A DNA stretch of 64,000 nucleotides from Calothrix sp. MO_192.B10 (GCA_030065055.1 JASJDS010000002.1:62001-126000); one strand, 5' to 3'; shown: positions 18,086-28,495, counted from the first letter of the stretch. Numbers and translations are program-made. The notes: generated by a model not told the origin, from the sequence alone.

Positions 18086-19468
18086 ATGAGTTCTAACACT
18101 ATAACTTTTATGACTTCACCTAATGAACCCAATAGGAATCATGATTATAGCCTTGGGAAGAGAGTATTAAGTAATACAGTTCTCTCTCTACTCGATATTA
18201 TTTTGACAAAGCTCGGTACCGTTATTGTTTTCATCTTACTTGTCCGCTTGCTGCCAGAACAAGAGATCGCTGCAATTGGAATAGGTTCAGGCTATCTGGT
18301 TTTTATTGCTTATTTGGAAATTGGTGCCCCTCGTATTCTTCTCAGGGATTATCCAAAGGTTGCAGAAAATAAGCACGAGCGTAATCAATTATTTACTGCC
18401 TTAATTCTCTTCTGGCTCCTTCAAACGTTGTTCATGCTTTTCATCTGTTTTGGACTGCATCTGTTTGTGCTTAGTAAGCTGAACATACAAGGTATATCAT
18501 TTCTTTTACTTGGCTTGACAATTGACTTTATTTCTCTTTCTTTTCAGGACTCAATCAAAACTGCTTTCTTCTCCAGTTTCCAACAATCAATAGCAACTAA
18601 GCTTAACTTTTTAAGCGTTATACTCCGTTTAGTGAGTTATATTCCCCTGATTTTTTATCCATCCCTAACCCTGTATTCCAATATTTTAATTTTTACATCT
18701 TTTTTGACTTGCATTATTTGGGCTTTTATATTTATCAGGAATTTCAGTTTTTACCCTATTCTTTGTAGAAATACCTTTCTAGTCTTAATAATAAGTCTCA
18801 ACACCTATGGTATTTGGGATCATTTAAATCGAATGACAATTGATACATTATTTCTGATTGATACAGTCATTTTAAGTTGGTTTGTATCTATTCATGAAAT
18901 TAGTGGCTATACAATAGCATTAAGAGTTACTAGTCTCCTCTTCGTAGTTCCTTTGCAGATTCAGCGAGGTCTTCAAGTTGCAATAGCCAACTATATTGAC
19001 AATGTCAAAATTTACCAGGCTATAAATAGTGCTATTAAACTAACTTTTTTGATCAGTCTTTTACAATTCCTATTTATTTTATTTGGTGGTGCTTGGCTCC
19101 TGAATTTGCTCTTTGGTACACATATTAGTCAAAATGCAGTTAATTATACAATTATAATTGCATTTGCCATAGCCATTATGAACCTAAGTTGGCCGCTCAT
19201 AAGTGTCATTAATAATCTTTGTAACTTACGCCAAGTATTTTTTCAGGTATTCTTACCAGCACTTTTACTGGGTTGTTTCATTTATGTAGGTGCAGCTAAA
19301 ATATGGGGAGCCACCGGTGTAGCTTATGGAAACATAGTAAATTATACAATCTTGTTTCTAGGTTTGGTAATATTTACTGTAAAACACTATCCATTTCCAC
19401 TCAAATTTAAGCTAATTACTACTGAAGAAAGACAATTACTATACAAATTTGTTAGAGGACAGCCTTGA
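18086..19468 (+). CDS. Polysaccharide flippase / O-antigen transporter-like membrane protein
   Basis: A 460-residue protein of about 12-14 hydrophobic helices from residue 25 on (for example TVIVFILLVRLLP, FLISLLQFLFILFGGAWLLN), with the MOP-superfamily feel of Wzx/RfbX flippases. It would move lipid-linked repeat units across the cytoplasmic membrane, pairing with the Wzc-like protein downstream. The ATG at 18086 precedes a hydrophilic N-terminus. Sequence identity in this family is low, so the substrate cannot be inferred. Confidence 0.75.
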   Translation: MSSNTITFMTSPNEPNRNHDYSLGKRVLSNTVLSLLDIILTKLGTVIVFILLVRLLPEQEIAAIGIGSGYLVFIAYLEIGAPRILLRDYPKVAENKHERNQLFTALILFWLLQTLFMLFICFGLHLFVLSKLNIQGISFLLLGLTIDFISLSFQDSIKTAFFSSFQQSIATKLNFLSVILRLVSYIPLIFYPSLTLYSNILIFTSFLTCIIWAFIFIRNFSFYPILCRNTFLVLIISLNTYGIWDHLNRMTIDTLFLIDTVILSWFVSIHEISGYTIALRVTSLLFVVPLQIQRGLQVAIANYIDNVKIYQAINSAIKLTFLISLLQFLFILFGGAWLLNLLFGTHISQNAVNYTIIIAFAIAIMNLSWPLISVINNLCNLRQVFFQVFLPALLLGCFIYVGAAKIWGATGVAYGNIVNYTILFLGLVIFTVKHYPFPLKFKLITTEERQLLYKFVRGQP

Positions 19469-19601
19469 TAGAAGAAGTAAATTCACTGAAACTCTTTACT
19501 CTCTAGGCTATCCAACCATAAAATATCCAATACCATATTTAACTGACCGATAAACCTAAACATATCTAGTATTTAATTTTTTTACATAATCTATAATTCC
19601 T

Positions 19602-20726
19602 ATGAAAAGACGGCCGCAGGATATTCTATTCCCAAAACAATATTTTGGTACCTTAGTAAAACAACTAAAGCCAATTCCAGCTTATTTTTATCATCAGATA
19701 GAAGCCCAAGAATTCGCATTAATTTGTGAATTGCTTATGCGTCGCGGCTTTCGTACAGTTACTTTTGGAGATATTTTAGATAACTCTTTGATTGATAGCC
19801 CAGCTTTGCTTCTCACCATGGACGACGGTTGGTCGTCTGTCTGGTCGGTAGCATTTCCCTTAGCACGTCGATATGGAGTACGTTTTACACTATTTGTTGC
19901 TCCTCAGATGATAGAGGACTCACAAGAATGTCGCTCAACTCTTGATGATGGGGTTGATCCTGATTCTTTGATTGCCCGGGATCTTGGATCGCGCTGTATG
20001 CTTACCTGGGGAGAAGTAAGAGCTATGCATGAGAGTGGTCTTGTTGAAGTGCAATCACACTCGCTGCACCATGGCGTTGTTTTTACTTCACCGCACCTTT
20101 CTGGTTTTTCTACTCCAGACAAGCCTTTTTCTCTGCCTGGTAATGTTCCATTGGTCAGTAGACTCAAGGGTAAAGATGTTCCGGAGTGGCATCCTTGTTT
20201 GGGCACACCAATATATCCATTGGCACCTGCCTTGGCTGCGCCACGTCGCTTTATCGAGAATGAATCATTCAAGGAACAATGTATCGCATTAATTCAACAA
20301 AACGGTGGAGCAGACTTCTTCATGACCGAAGGTTGGCAGGACATACTTCAAAAAACTCTTACTAGGCTAGAGACGGGAGTTTGGGAAAGTGAGGACGAGC
20401 GACGCGATCGCTATCGCCAAGACCTATTACAAGCAAAACTATGTATCGAAGAGCGACTACCTGGAGCCTATGTACGTGCTTTTGCTCCTCCTTGGGGAGC
20501 TATGCATACTGATATCCCAGCGATCGCACAAGAGACGGGTCATAAGGTACTAGTGCTTACTTATCCTTTGCCCTCGTTTATTAAAGAGAGTCCCTTAACC
20601 TGTTACCCACGTCTTAAGGGAGATGCGATTTGGATGCTGCTTGAAGGTCCTATACATGGGAGTATCAGTTGGTGGAAGGCACACAAGCGTGCCCTTGCTC
20701 GCAAGATGGCTGGTGCTAATCCCTAG
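19602..20726 (+). CDS. Polysaccharide deacetylase (NodB homology) family protein
   Basis: Carbohydrate esterase 4-like. The metal/catalytic motif is LLTMDDGWSSVW (DD at residues 74-75, with TMDDG in place of the usual TFDDG), and the two metal-binding histidines are in QSHSLHHG. AFAPPWGAMHTD carries the conserved arginine-proline strand in modified form. It removes N-acetyl groups from a glycan or acts on a related amide. 374 aa is somewhat long, with inserted loops. Base composition is a little richer in G+C than its neighbours. It stands alone between the flippase and a broken FG-GAP gene. Confidence 0.75.
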   Translation: MKRRPQDILFPKQYFGTLVKQLKPIPAYFYHQIEAQEFALICELLMRRGFRTVTFGDILDNSLIDSPALLLTMDDGWSSVWSVAFPLARRYGVRFTLFVAPQMIEDSQECRSTLDDGVDPDSLIARDLGSRCMLTWGEVRAMHESGLVEVQSHSLHHGVVFTSPHLSGFSTPDKPFSLPGNVPLVSRLKGKDVPEWHPCLGTPIYPLAPALAAPRRFIENESFKEQCIALIQQNGGADFFMTEGWQDILQKTLTRLETGVWESEDERRDRYRQDLLQAKLCIEERLPGAYVRAFAPPWGAMHTDIPAIAQETGHKVLVLTYPLPSFIKESPLTCYPRLKGDAIWMLLEGPIHGSISWWKAHKRALARKMAGANP

Positions 20727-20806
20727 TCATTTATTTTTATTTGAAGGAAATGACTTCATCAAACAAATATATTGAATCAATTTAATGCATATATAATAAG
20801 GTAATT

Positions 20807-21245
20807 ATGTCTACCTTTTCAACTATTAGAAGTAAATTATTATTTATATTACTTTTTACTTTGTGTTTTAAACTGGGGATGTGTGGGACAGTCCAATGCG
20901 GATATTTCCAATACAAAAACAAAGAAATTACCCTATTCCGAAATCAAACCCCAAATTATTCAATTAGATTTACCTGCTGAAGATAAAGGCATTGGAGGTT
21001 TAATAGCTGCTGATGTCGATAATGATCTTAAAAAATCACCGCTTCCAAGAAAAAGCAGATCGACTTTCTGTGGCAGATGTATCAGGAGATTGGTGCGAGG
21101 AATTGATTGTTATCAACGGAAATCAGTTACGCATTTATAATAACCCAAAACCAAATCCGAATCGCGATCGCCCAAGGTTATGGTTTCAAAACCACTACCG
21201 TCGCAGCAAAATGACTTGGAATTATTACAGTCCATATAAGAAGTT
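20807..21245 (+). pseudogene. FG-GAP/VCBS-repeat secreted protein, frameshifted
   Basis: Pieces of one gene lie in several frames. A hydrophobic leader starts at the ATG 20807 (LLFILLFTLC), then LPYSEIKPQIIQLDLPAED and GGLIAADVDND, then VADVSGDWCEELIVINGNQ, and finally RRSKMTWNYYSP. The D-x-D-x-D-like ADVDND and ADVSGD turns are calcium-type FG-GAP loops. At least two frameshifts, and likely a deletion near 21030, disrupt it. An intact homologue would be exported and extracellular. Confidence 0.6.
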
Positions 21246-21284
21246 TTACTTGAAATATATTATATATAAACCAAAATAAATAAT

Positions 21285-22895
21285 ATGAGCTTAGCGAACT
21301 TAAAAATATTAATATTTCCAAGACTCAACATTCGAAAAAAGCATTTGAGCCAATGGCTTCCTATCAGCTTAATTTTAATATTAGCTAGTGCATTACGTTT
21401 TTATCAAGTTGATACAGAGGGAGTTTGGGTGGATGAGATGTTCAGCCTTAGATATGCTGAAAACTATAATCCAATTAGCGTACGACCACTCTATCCTACA
21501 CTTCTACGTGTTTGGATGTTATTTGGCACAAGTGATGCCTGGTTACGAGGACTTGGAGTCTTATTTGGCATAGGTAGTGTCTTCCTGACCTATCGTCTCG
21601 GTCGTCGTTTGTTAGGAAAATCTGTTGGTCTAATTGCCGCTTTGTTGATGGCTCTTTCTCCACTATTCATCAATCATTCTCAAGAAATACGATTCTATGC
21701 CCTTAGTACTTTCCTTTGTCTTGCTGGTACTTTAATCTTGAGTTATTTATTTGAATATCCCAGTAAAGTATTACTGGGATGGTGGGCAATTGCACGCACT
21801 TTAGCAATTTTGACCACTCCACTCAATTTCCTCATGTTGATACCAGACATAATCCTATACACTTGGAGATTTAGGAAGGAACGCCGTTGGTTATTAATCC
21901 TTGGAAAAGGACTGATGATAGTTAGCTGTTTTTCACTTGTACCTATATTGATATTGACATTTGGCGGTTCATTTTCTAGTTACATGAATGGGGGAGCTAG
22001 TACTTACCCCAAACCAGGCATTGGTAAAATTATTAGCATGCTCCCAAGATTGTCAGCATCCTGGGGCCTAAAAGAACTATTAGCTTCAGTTCAAGTTTTA
22101 CGTCAAAATACCGATAGCGGTCTATTACAAAATATTTTAAATTTAAATAACATCACAAATATATTACATTTGTTGTGTTATACCATATACACTATAGTCT
22201 TAATTGGTTTATTAGTTATTGCTCTACGTAATGGTAAGGGGCAAAAAAGATTTTCGTCAGAACAACTAATTTGGGTTGCAACATGGGGATTTTTACCCAC
22301 AACTGCTATCTTATTCATATCTTACGTATTTAGTACTATATGGATACCCCGTTACCTATTATTCATTGCGCCTTACTTATTTATTCTTCTAGCAGTCGGT
22401 ATAGTTAAAGTTTGGCATCAATGGCGATCGCTGGCAATATTTATGGTTGCTACCTATATATTTACGGTTAGTAGCGGACTAGTTAGTTACTATACAAATC
22501 AGGATCGCCCTGATTTTAAGAGAGCAGCGCAGATGATTAGCATTAATGAAAAACCAGGTGATGTTATTGTTGCCCATGTTCCTGAGGTTTTGCATAATTA
22601 TTCCATAGCTCGCTACTACCAAGGGAAAATGCCCATCCATAACACCAGTCGTCAACCTAATCAATCATTCGATCAAGTCTACATTAAGCAAAAATTGGGT
22701 AGCTTACCACCTATTACAGGTAATCTTTGGTTGACCTGTTGGAAATTTTGTGATAACGAAGAAGAAATTAACCTAATCTTGGAAACTCTTGTAGGTAAAA
22801 ATTTTCATTTCCAAACACAAAAGACATTTGGAGACTCAAAAAGTTCAGATAGTGTCAAGGTATTTCAAGTAACGCCCGTTGCTAATAAATTGTAG
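21285..22895 (+). CDS. Integral membrane glycosyltransferase, GT39/ArnT-like (GT-C)
   Basis: GT-C transferase using a polyprenyl-phosphate-linked sugar on the outer face of the membrane. After the first helix, the first extracytoplasmic loop carries the acidic catalytic motif VWVDEMFSLRYAE, and a second conserved loop is INHSQEIRFYALST. Ten or more hydrophobic helices follow, then a soluble C-terminal domain. 536 aa suits the PMT_2/DUF2723 group. It probably works with the next gene, a dolichol-phosphate-mannose-synthase-like GT2 that would make the lipid-linked donor. Confidence 0.8.
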   Translation: MSLANLKILIFPRLNIRKKHLSQWLPISLILILASALRFYQVDTEGVWVDEMFSLRYAENYNPISVRPLYPTLLRVWMLFGTSDAWLRGLGVLFGIGSVFLTYRLGRRLLGKSVGLIAALLMALSPLFINHSQEIRFYALSTFLCLAGTLILSYLFEYPSKVLLGWWAIARTLAILTTPLNFLMLIPDIILYTWRFRKERRWLLILGKGLMIVSCFSLVPILILTFGGSFSSYMNGGASTYPKPGIGKIISMLPRLSASWGLKELLASVQVLRQNTDSGLLQNILNLNNITNILHLLCYTIYTIVLIGLLVIALRNGKGQKRFSSEQLIWVATWGFLPTTAILFISYVFSTIWIPRYLLFIAPYLFILLAVGIVKVWHQWRSLAIFMVATYIFTVSSGLVSYYTNQDRPDFKRAAQMISINEKPGDVIVAHVPEVLHNYSIARYYQGKMPIHNTSRQPNQSFDQVYIKQKLGSLPPITGNLWLTCWKFCDNEEEINLILETLVGKNFHFQTQKTFGDSKSSDSVKVFQVTPVANKL

Positions 22896-22957
22896 AAAAA
22901 ATTGCAGATGCGAATTTGACTTCTATTACTATTAGTATTTATCAATTCCATATAACT

Positions 22958-23965
22958 ATGCAAAATTCATTATTTTATAAGCACTACCAAGAACCTGTTA
23001 TATTAAATCCTCTGAAGCCACAAATATCAGTGGTGGTACCTATTTATAATGAAGTAGAAAGTCTACCCATATTAGTGGAGTCCATAACTGAGAGTTTAAA
23101 TGGTACTGGACTCAGCTACGAGCTAATCTGCGTTGATGATGGTTCTCGAGATGGTTCAGTGCAGCTGCTCCAAAAACTAACACTCAGTTATCCACATTTA
23201 CGAGCAATTATTCTGCGGCGCAATTACGGTCAAACCGCAGCCATGGCTGCTGGATTTAATTATGCACGGGGTAAAACTATTATCACTTTAGATGGTGATT
23301 TACAAAATGATCCGGCTGATATTCCCATGCTGCTTGCTAAACTGGACGAGGGCTATGACTTAGTCAGTGGATGGCGTAAAAATCGTCAGGATGCAGCTTT
23401 AACCCGTCTGTTACCTTCTAAAATAGCTAACTGGTTAATTGGTAAAATTACCGGGGTTAAGCTGCATGATTATGGCTGCTCCTTGAAGGTTTATCGTTCA
23501 GAATTGGTAGCTGACATGAATTTGTATGGAGAGTTGCATAGATTCTTACCAGCTTTAGCCTTTATTGAAGGGGCAAGAATTACTGAGCTACCAGTAAACC
23601 ACCATAAACGTCAGTATGGACGTAGTAAATATGGACTTGGTCGCACTATCAGGGTAGTACTGGATTTAATTACTGTATTTTTCATCAAAAAGTTCTTGAC
23701 ACGACCAATGCACGTATTTGGGTCATTGGGAATTATATCTCTAGTCATCGGCACTGGTTTAGGTCTTTACTTGACTTTCTTAAAACTATTTCTCAATCAG
23801 GGTATTGGCGATCGACCACTGCTTATTTTGACTGTAGTATTAGTCTTAACAGGTATACAGTTGTTTAGCTTTGGTTTATTGGGTGAACTGCTCATGCGTA
23901 CTTACCATGAATCACAAGGAAAACCTATTTACAGAGTGAGAGAAGTACTAGGAGATCGGGTTTAA
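22958..23965 (+). CDS. Polyprenyl-phosphate glycosyltransferase, DPM1/GtrB-like GT2
   Basis: GT2 enzyme that charges undecaprenyl phosphate with a hexose. Motifs are VVVPIYNEVESLPILVE, CVDDGSRDGS, ALRRNYGQTAAMAAGF-like (observed ILRRNYGQTAAMAAGF), and the metal-binding ITLDGDLQNDP. Two C-terminal membrane helices follow (about residues 240-320), as in GtrB. The start is the ATG at 22958; a TTG at 22916 is in frame but lacks support. It lies 60 bp after the GT-C enzyme, which would be the consumer of its product. Confidence 0.88.
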   Translation: MQNSLFYKHYQEPVILNPLKPQISVVVPIYNEVESLPILVESITESLNGTGLSYELICVDDGSRDGSVQLLQKLTLSYPHLRAIILRRNYGQTAAMAAGFNYARGKTIITLDGDLQNDPADIPMLLAKLDEGYDLVSGWRKNRQDAALTRLLPSKIANWLIGKITGVKLHDYGCSLKVYRSELVADMNLYGELHRFLPALAFIEGARITELPVNHHKRQYGRSKYGLGRTIRVVLDLITVFFIKKFLTRPMHVFGSLGIISLVIGTGLGLYLTFLKLFLNQGIGDRPLLILTVVLVLTGIQLFSFGLLGELLMRTYHESQGKPIYRVREVLGDRV

Positions 23966-24580
23966 CTAAAATCAATTTGCTCTTGATTGTTACAGTCCAT
24001 ATTGAATTATTTTTTATACTCTTCATAATTTATATGGTTAATACCAATAGTTTATTGTTGAAAACGGGTTGATTTGTGCAAGATCAATACTTTATAGAAA
24101 ATTGGTATTAGCTTTAATCAAAAAATACTATTCATTGGCTTTCAAACTAAGACACGGATGATATACTGAAATAGAAATAAACATAATTTATTCTATTTTA
24201 GATGATAATATCCAAAATTTTAAGCTATCTCGATGTATGGGTTTTTCAAACTAAAAGATCCTTGATTTTCACTATAGTTACAGTTCATAATTAAATTCTA
24301 CTTCATCTATTTCATAAACAAATATATTCTGATTATAATATATTCAATTTAAAATATGGAAATCATATTTTAAATTATCAAATATTTTCCTCCTACAAGC
24401 TCCTTAAAATAAAAATATAACTGATATTTCGGTTGTTTCAAGGCCATCAAAATTGTGATGTGACATAGGCATGGTTCTGCGATCGCTCATTCAGGTAGCG
24501 TTAGTATCGCAAAAATTGTGGGTAACATAATGGAGAAAGCATAATTCCTATATTATTTTGATTTAATTTTTGTACTAAAG
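23966..24580. other. Long AT-rich intergenic region
   Basis: 615 bp with no credible gene. It holds a 10-bp inverted repeat (TAATACCAAT at 24039-24048, ATTGGTATTA at 24101-24110) that could be a small 72-bp palindromic element, and a HIP1 octamer near 24479 within a short GC-rich palindromic segment. The promoter for the following GT2-wzc-like pair should lie in its 3' part, but I cannot point to it. Confidence 0.45.
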
Positions 24581-25576
24581 ATGCAATGTTTACAGCAAGT
24601 CGGAGTAGTCATCATTGGACGCAATGAAGGTCAATGCCTGAAGCAGTGTTTACTTTCTGTGCTGGGAAAAGTTTCTTACATTGTCTATGTTGATTCTGGT
24701 TCAACCGATGGCAGTGTAGAAATGGCAAAATCTTTAGGGGTGGATGTAGTTGAGTTAGACCTATCTATACCCTTTACAGCCGCTCGAGCTAGAAACGAGG
24801 GATCTTACCATTTATTGGCATTAAATAAGCAAATTAAATTTGTCCAATTTGTAGATGGTGATTGCGAAATTGTTGAGGGATGGATAAATCGCGCTCAACA
24901 AGAGCTAAATCTTCAACCCCAGCTAGCTGTTGTCTGTGGTCGCCGACGGGAACGCTTTCCACAAAGGTCTATCTACAATAAATTATGCGATATTGAATGG
25001 AATACCCCAATTGGCGAGACCAAAATGTGTGGTGGTGATTCCATGATGCGTGTAGAAGCTTTTACACAGGTCAGTGGTTTTAACCCTAGTCTCATTGCTG
25101 GTGAAGAGCCAGAACTATGCGTCAGGCTACGTCAAAAAGGGTGGAAGATTTTGCGTATTGATAAGGACATGACCTTACACGATGCACAGATGACCCGTTT
25201 TAGTCAGTGGTGGAAACGTTCTTTGCGAGCAGGTCATGCCTATGCCGAAGGTTCCTGGTTGCATCGTCGCAGTGCAGAACGTCATTGGGTTAAAGAAAGT
25301 CGAAGTATTTGGTTATGGGGCTTACTCCTACCATTGCTGAGTTTGGGAACAGCCTGGTCAAGTAGTGGCTTGAGCCTACTATTGTTAACTGGTTATCCTT
25401 TAATTATCTATCGTAGCTATTGCCATACTCTACAACAAGGTTTCAATAGCCAGGATGCTCTAGTTTATTCTCTATCTTGTGTCTTGGGTAAATTCTCTGG
25501 AGTTCAAGGTCAAATTCAGTTTCATCTCAATAGATTACTCGGTAAACGTCGTCAATTGGTTGAATACAAAAATTAA
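24581..25576 (+). CDS. Glycosyltransferase family 2
   Basis: GT-A transferase with GVVIIGRNEGQCLKQCL at the N-terminus, YVDSGSTDGSVEMA, and the metal-binding FVDGDCEIVEGW. A GEEPELCVRLRQKGW segment in the second half is typical of GT2 enzymes that add to lipid-linked intermediates. A hydrophobic stretch near residues 245-280 may anchor it in the membrane. It lies 17 bp before the co-polymerase gene, so the two are probably co-transcribed. Confidence 0.85.
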   Translation: MQCLQQVGVVIIGRNEGQCLKQCLLSVLGKVSYIVYVDSGSTDGSVEMAKSLGVDVVELDLSIPFTAARARNEGSYHLLALNKQIKFVQFVDGDCEIVEGWINRAQQELNLQPQLAVVCGRRRERFPQRSIYNKLCDIEWNTPIGETKMCGGDSMMRVEAFTQVSGFNPSLIAGEEPELCVRLRQKGWKILRIDKDMTLHDAQMTRFSQWWKRSLRAGHAYAEGSWLHRRSAERHWVKESRSIWLWGLLLPLLSLGTAWSSSGLSLLLLTGYPLIIYRSYCHTLQQGFNSQDALVYSLSCVLGKFSGVQGQIQFHLNRLLGKRRQLVEYKN

Positions 25577-25593
25577 ATTATAATCTATATTTT

Positions 25594-27903
25594 ATGAATT
25601 CAAATAATATAAATTCTCCAGTAGAATCAGCAAATGGCAAGAACATTAAAATTGAAAATACTTCTTGGATTCAGGCAAGAGCTAGACAATTAGAAGAAGC
25701 ACCATTAGAGACTCAAGAAAACAATCCTCCACCTCAAAAAGGCTTGGATTTGCGCTGGCTTGGGAGGACTGTTAAGCGCAAGGTACTGCTAATTATTGGC
25801 ATTACCAGTTTAACAACTGGAACTGCCTGGTATTTAAATTCCAAATCTTTGCCCATATATCAAGGTAATTTTCAGCTTTTGGTCGAGCCTGTAACATCTG
25901 CAGAAAAATTATCCGACCCCAGTACACTCGCTCGCACAGGAGGAGTACCTAATGAGGGACTATTAACCCTGGACTACCCGACTGTAATTCAAATTTTAAC
26001 TAGTCCAGGGATGTTGTCTAACATTGTCAAGGAAATAAAACTTAAGAATGATAACTATAGTATTAGTAGTGGTCAAATTAAAAAAGGATTAACAATTCAA
26101 CGCCTTGGGGGGAAAAGTCGTTTAGATCAAACTAAGATTCTTGATGTTACTTACCAAGGAATAAATCCTAAAATTGTCCAATTGGTCTTAGAAACAACGG
26201 CACAAAAATATCTAACTTATTCTCTTGAAGAGCGCAAAAGTCGTATTGGTCAAGGCGTTGAATTTATCGAAAAACAACTTCCCACTTTGCATAAACGAGT
26301 AGCTACTTTACAGAAAAACTTGCAGAAGATACAAGAGCAGAACAAAACTATTAATACGGCTGGAAAGGGTGAATCATTGTTTATCAAAGTTCGGGAAATT
26401 GAAGCCCAACAAATTAATACCCACAGGGAGTTACAAGAACTAATAAATCTTAAGGGAAACTTAGAAAGACAATTAAAACTAACGCCTGATGAAGCTATTG
26501 TGGCATCTACTTTAAGTCAAGATCCTAATTATCAAAGGTTACTGGCAAAATTAAAGGAAGTCGAAAGCCAGATTGCCATAGAAACAGCTCGTTTTCAGTC
26601 TGATAGCCCTAATATTTTATCTTTAGAAGCTCAACGTCAGAATCTACTCAGTTTACTGAACAAAGAAACCCAAGAGATCCTTGGACAAAATTTTACAGAA
26701 GCTAAAGCTAAAAATGCTGCTGTACTAATTTTACAGAATTCGATCCGTGTGGGAATGATTCAAAGACTAACTGATACTACAAATCAAATTCAGTTACTAG
26801 AAATTCGCTATCGGGAATTAGCTAAGGAACAAAAATATTTTGAAAAACAAGCAAAGCGATTTCCTGATGTAGTACGACGATATAATGAGTTACAAAGACA
26901 ATTAGAAATTGCTCAGCGAACGCTCAATCAATTATTGACTCAGCGAGAAACTTTAGCTATTGAAGCAGCACAAAGTCAAGTACCTTGGGAAATAATTTCT
27001 AAACCTCAAATACCCATTGATGCTTTTGGTAATCCTGTACCAGTTGCTACTGAATCTCATCAAAAATTATTAATGGGATTGGTGGGTGGTCTATTTTTTG
27101 GCATTGCAGCAGCTGTACTCATAGAGAAATCACGTAACATATTTTATACTAGTGAAGATATAGAAGATGTAATCCAATCTCCTTTGTTAGGTAAAATTCC
27201 AGTTGATAAGAGTCCCGAAAAAGTAATCAAATCAAGAATAAAATCAGGCACTCTCGTAGAATCAATTAAAGAACCGACTATAGAAATAAAAGAAAGCAAT
27301 CAGAACCTTTTCCCTGTAATAGATGCTTATAATTCTCTATATAGTAACCTGCGTTTTTGCTTTTCTCATTCACCGATTCATTCATTAGTAGTTTGTGCTG
27401 CAGAACCAGGGGATGATAGTACTACAATCGCTTTACAATTAGCTCAAACAGCAACGGGGGCGGGTGAACGGGTTCTATTAATAGATACAAACTTTCGTTG
27501 TCCTCAAATACATTCTCAATTAAATTTACCGAATTTGAAGGGTTTTAGTGATTTACTCTCTTGTGAATCTGACTCTGAGGATATCATCCAAAAACCAATT
27601 TTGGGTAATAATCTTTTTGTCTTGACATCTGGTAAATATATATCAAATTCTGCGAGGCTACTTACTTCAGAACAGATGAAAAATTTAATGGGAAAATTTG
27701 TGCAATCCTTTGACTTAGTAATCTATAATACTCCTGATATTCTCAGTTCTATGGAAGCTAGTTTTGTTGCTACTCATACAGATAGTACTTTGATGGTTGC
27801 TACAATTGGCAAAACAAAAAAATCTGTATTTATGCAAGCTATAGAACAATTACAAAAGAGTAATTTACCAAATTTAGGTATAGTTGCAAATCAAGTAAAT
27901 TAG
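25594..27903 (+). CDS. Wzc/GumC-like polysaccharide co-polymerase with degenerate BY-kinase domain
   Basis: Layout: cytoplasmic N-terminus, first membrane helix about residues 63-80, Wzz and long coiled-coil periplasmic region (rich in Q, E, L between residues 215 and 460), second helix about 490-508, then a P-loop domain. It would control chain length and export. The kinase Walker A is CAAEPGDDSTTIAL (about 601-614); the usual GKST lysine is replaced. Walker A' is LLIDTNFRCP and Walker B is DLVIYNTPD. No tyrosine-rich C-terminal tail is seen. Co-polymerase function is likely, kinase activity doubtful. Confidence 0.82.
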   Translation: MNSNNINSPVESANGKNIKIENTSWIQARARQLEEAPLETQENNPPPQKGLDLRWLGRTVKRKVLLIIGITSLTTGTAWYLNSKSLPIYQGNFQLLVEPVTSAEKLSDPSTLARTGGVPNEGLLTLDYPTVIQILTSPGMLSNIVKEIKLKNDNYSISSGQIKKGLTIQRLGGKSRLDQTKILDVTYQGINPKIVQLVLETTAQKYLTYSLEERKSRIGQGVEFIEKQLPTLHKRVATLQKNLQKIQEQNKTINTAGKGESLFIKVREIEAQQINTHRELQELINLKGNLERQLKLTPDEAIVASTLSQDPNYQRLLAKLKEVESQIAIETARFQSDSPNILSLEAQRQNLLSLLNKETQEILGQNFTEAKAKNAAVLILQNSIRVGMIQRLTDTTNQIQLLEIRYRELAKEQKYFEKQAKRFPDVVRRYNELQRQLEIAQRTLNQLLTQRETLAIEAAQSQVPWEIISKPQIPIDAFGNPVPVATESHQKLLMGLVGGLFFGIAAAVLIEKSRNIFYTSEDIEDVIQSPLLGKIPVDKSPEKVIKSRIKSGTLVESIKEPTIEIKESNQNLFPVIDAYNSLYSNLRFCFSHSPIHSLVVCAAEPGDDSTTIALQLAQTATGAGERVLLIDTNFRCPQIHSQLNLPNLKGFSDLLSCESDSEDIIQKPILGNNLFVLTSGKYISNSARLLTSEQMKNLMGKFVQSFDLVIYNTPDILSSMEASFVATHTDSTLMVATIGKTKKSVFMQAIEQLQKSNLPNLGIVANQVN

Positions 27904-28067
27904 GTTCTTCGGTATATAGTACGCCAAACTATTAGTTAGAACTGAAATTATGCTTTGAAATAAAAGCTAAGATACTCAAAACTGGATTTTAGACTAATAA
28001 ACCACTAAACAGCACAACAGTAATAACTTGGTGTGCGGAGCGTGTAAAAATTGAATCAATAAAGTTT

Positions 28068-28495
28068 TTAAGCAGACTTGGGCCACTTTGTCCTGTGAAT
28101 TTTAGTTTGTTTTTTAACCACAGGGTAGTTATTTCTACCCTGACGCTTAATTTGTGGTTTCCAACCAGGAGATTTTCCGCGTGGTTTGGGAGATGTTGCA
28201 GGTGTGTGAATCACTGCTAAAATTGCACCAATAGATTGTGTAATATGATGTCCGGCAAATTACCCATAATATGTCCGCAGCGTTAGCGTAGCTCCTCTGA
28301 AAGAGGCGTGGAACGAAGTGAAACGACGCAATTCCAAGGTCTTTGAGATTGCTTCCCTACGGTCGCAATGACGGTTATTAGAACGAACATCATATAACCC
28401 TTCCAGGAGTTAACTTGAGGGCGATTTTTTGCCAAGGCAAAGGGTTATCTTTAACCATATCTAGTGCTAACCATAATTGCCAAAATACAAAAACA
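28068..28495 (-). pseudogene. IS701-like transposase C-terminal remnant, itself interrupted
   Basis: On the minus strand, FWQLWLALDMVKDNPLPW then KLTPGRV is followed, after an insert, by QSIGAILAVIHTPATSPK, PRGKSPGWKPQIKR and a stop at 28068-28070. These are the last conserved blocks of IS4/IS701-type transposases. The catalytic part is missing. A palindromic insert at 28243-28395 splits the two blocks. Confidence 0.6.
28243..28395. mobile_element. MITE-like insert within the transposase remnant
   Basis: 153-bp insert with inverted ends ATATGATGT (28243-28251) and ACATCATAT (28387-28395). Inside lie short palindromes such as GCAGCGTTAGCGTAGC and CCTACGGTCGCAATGACGG, of a kind scattered through cyanobacterial genomes. 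The flanking reading frames of the transposase resume on each side, which defines the insert. Confidence 0.55.

Noticed and set aside
20029-20292. 87-codon frame overlapping the deacetylase
   Set aside because: Out-of-frame shadow of a well-supported gene.
24039-24110. TAATACCAAT inverted repeat as a terminator
   Set aside because: Stem arms are 10 bp but 52 bp apart, with no T-run; more likely a small palindromic element or chance.
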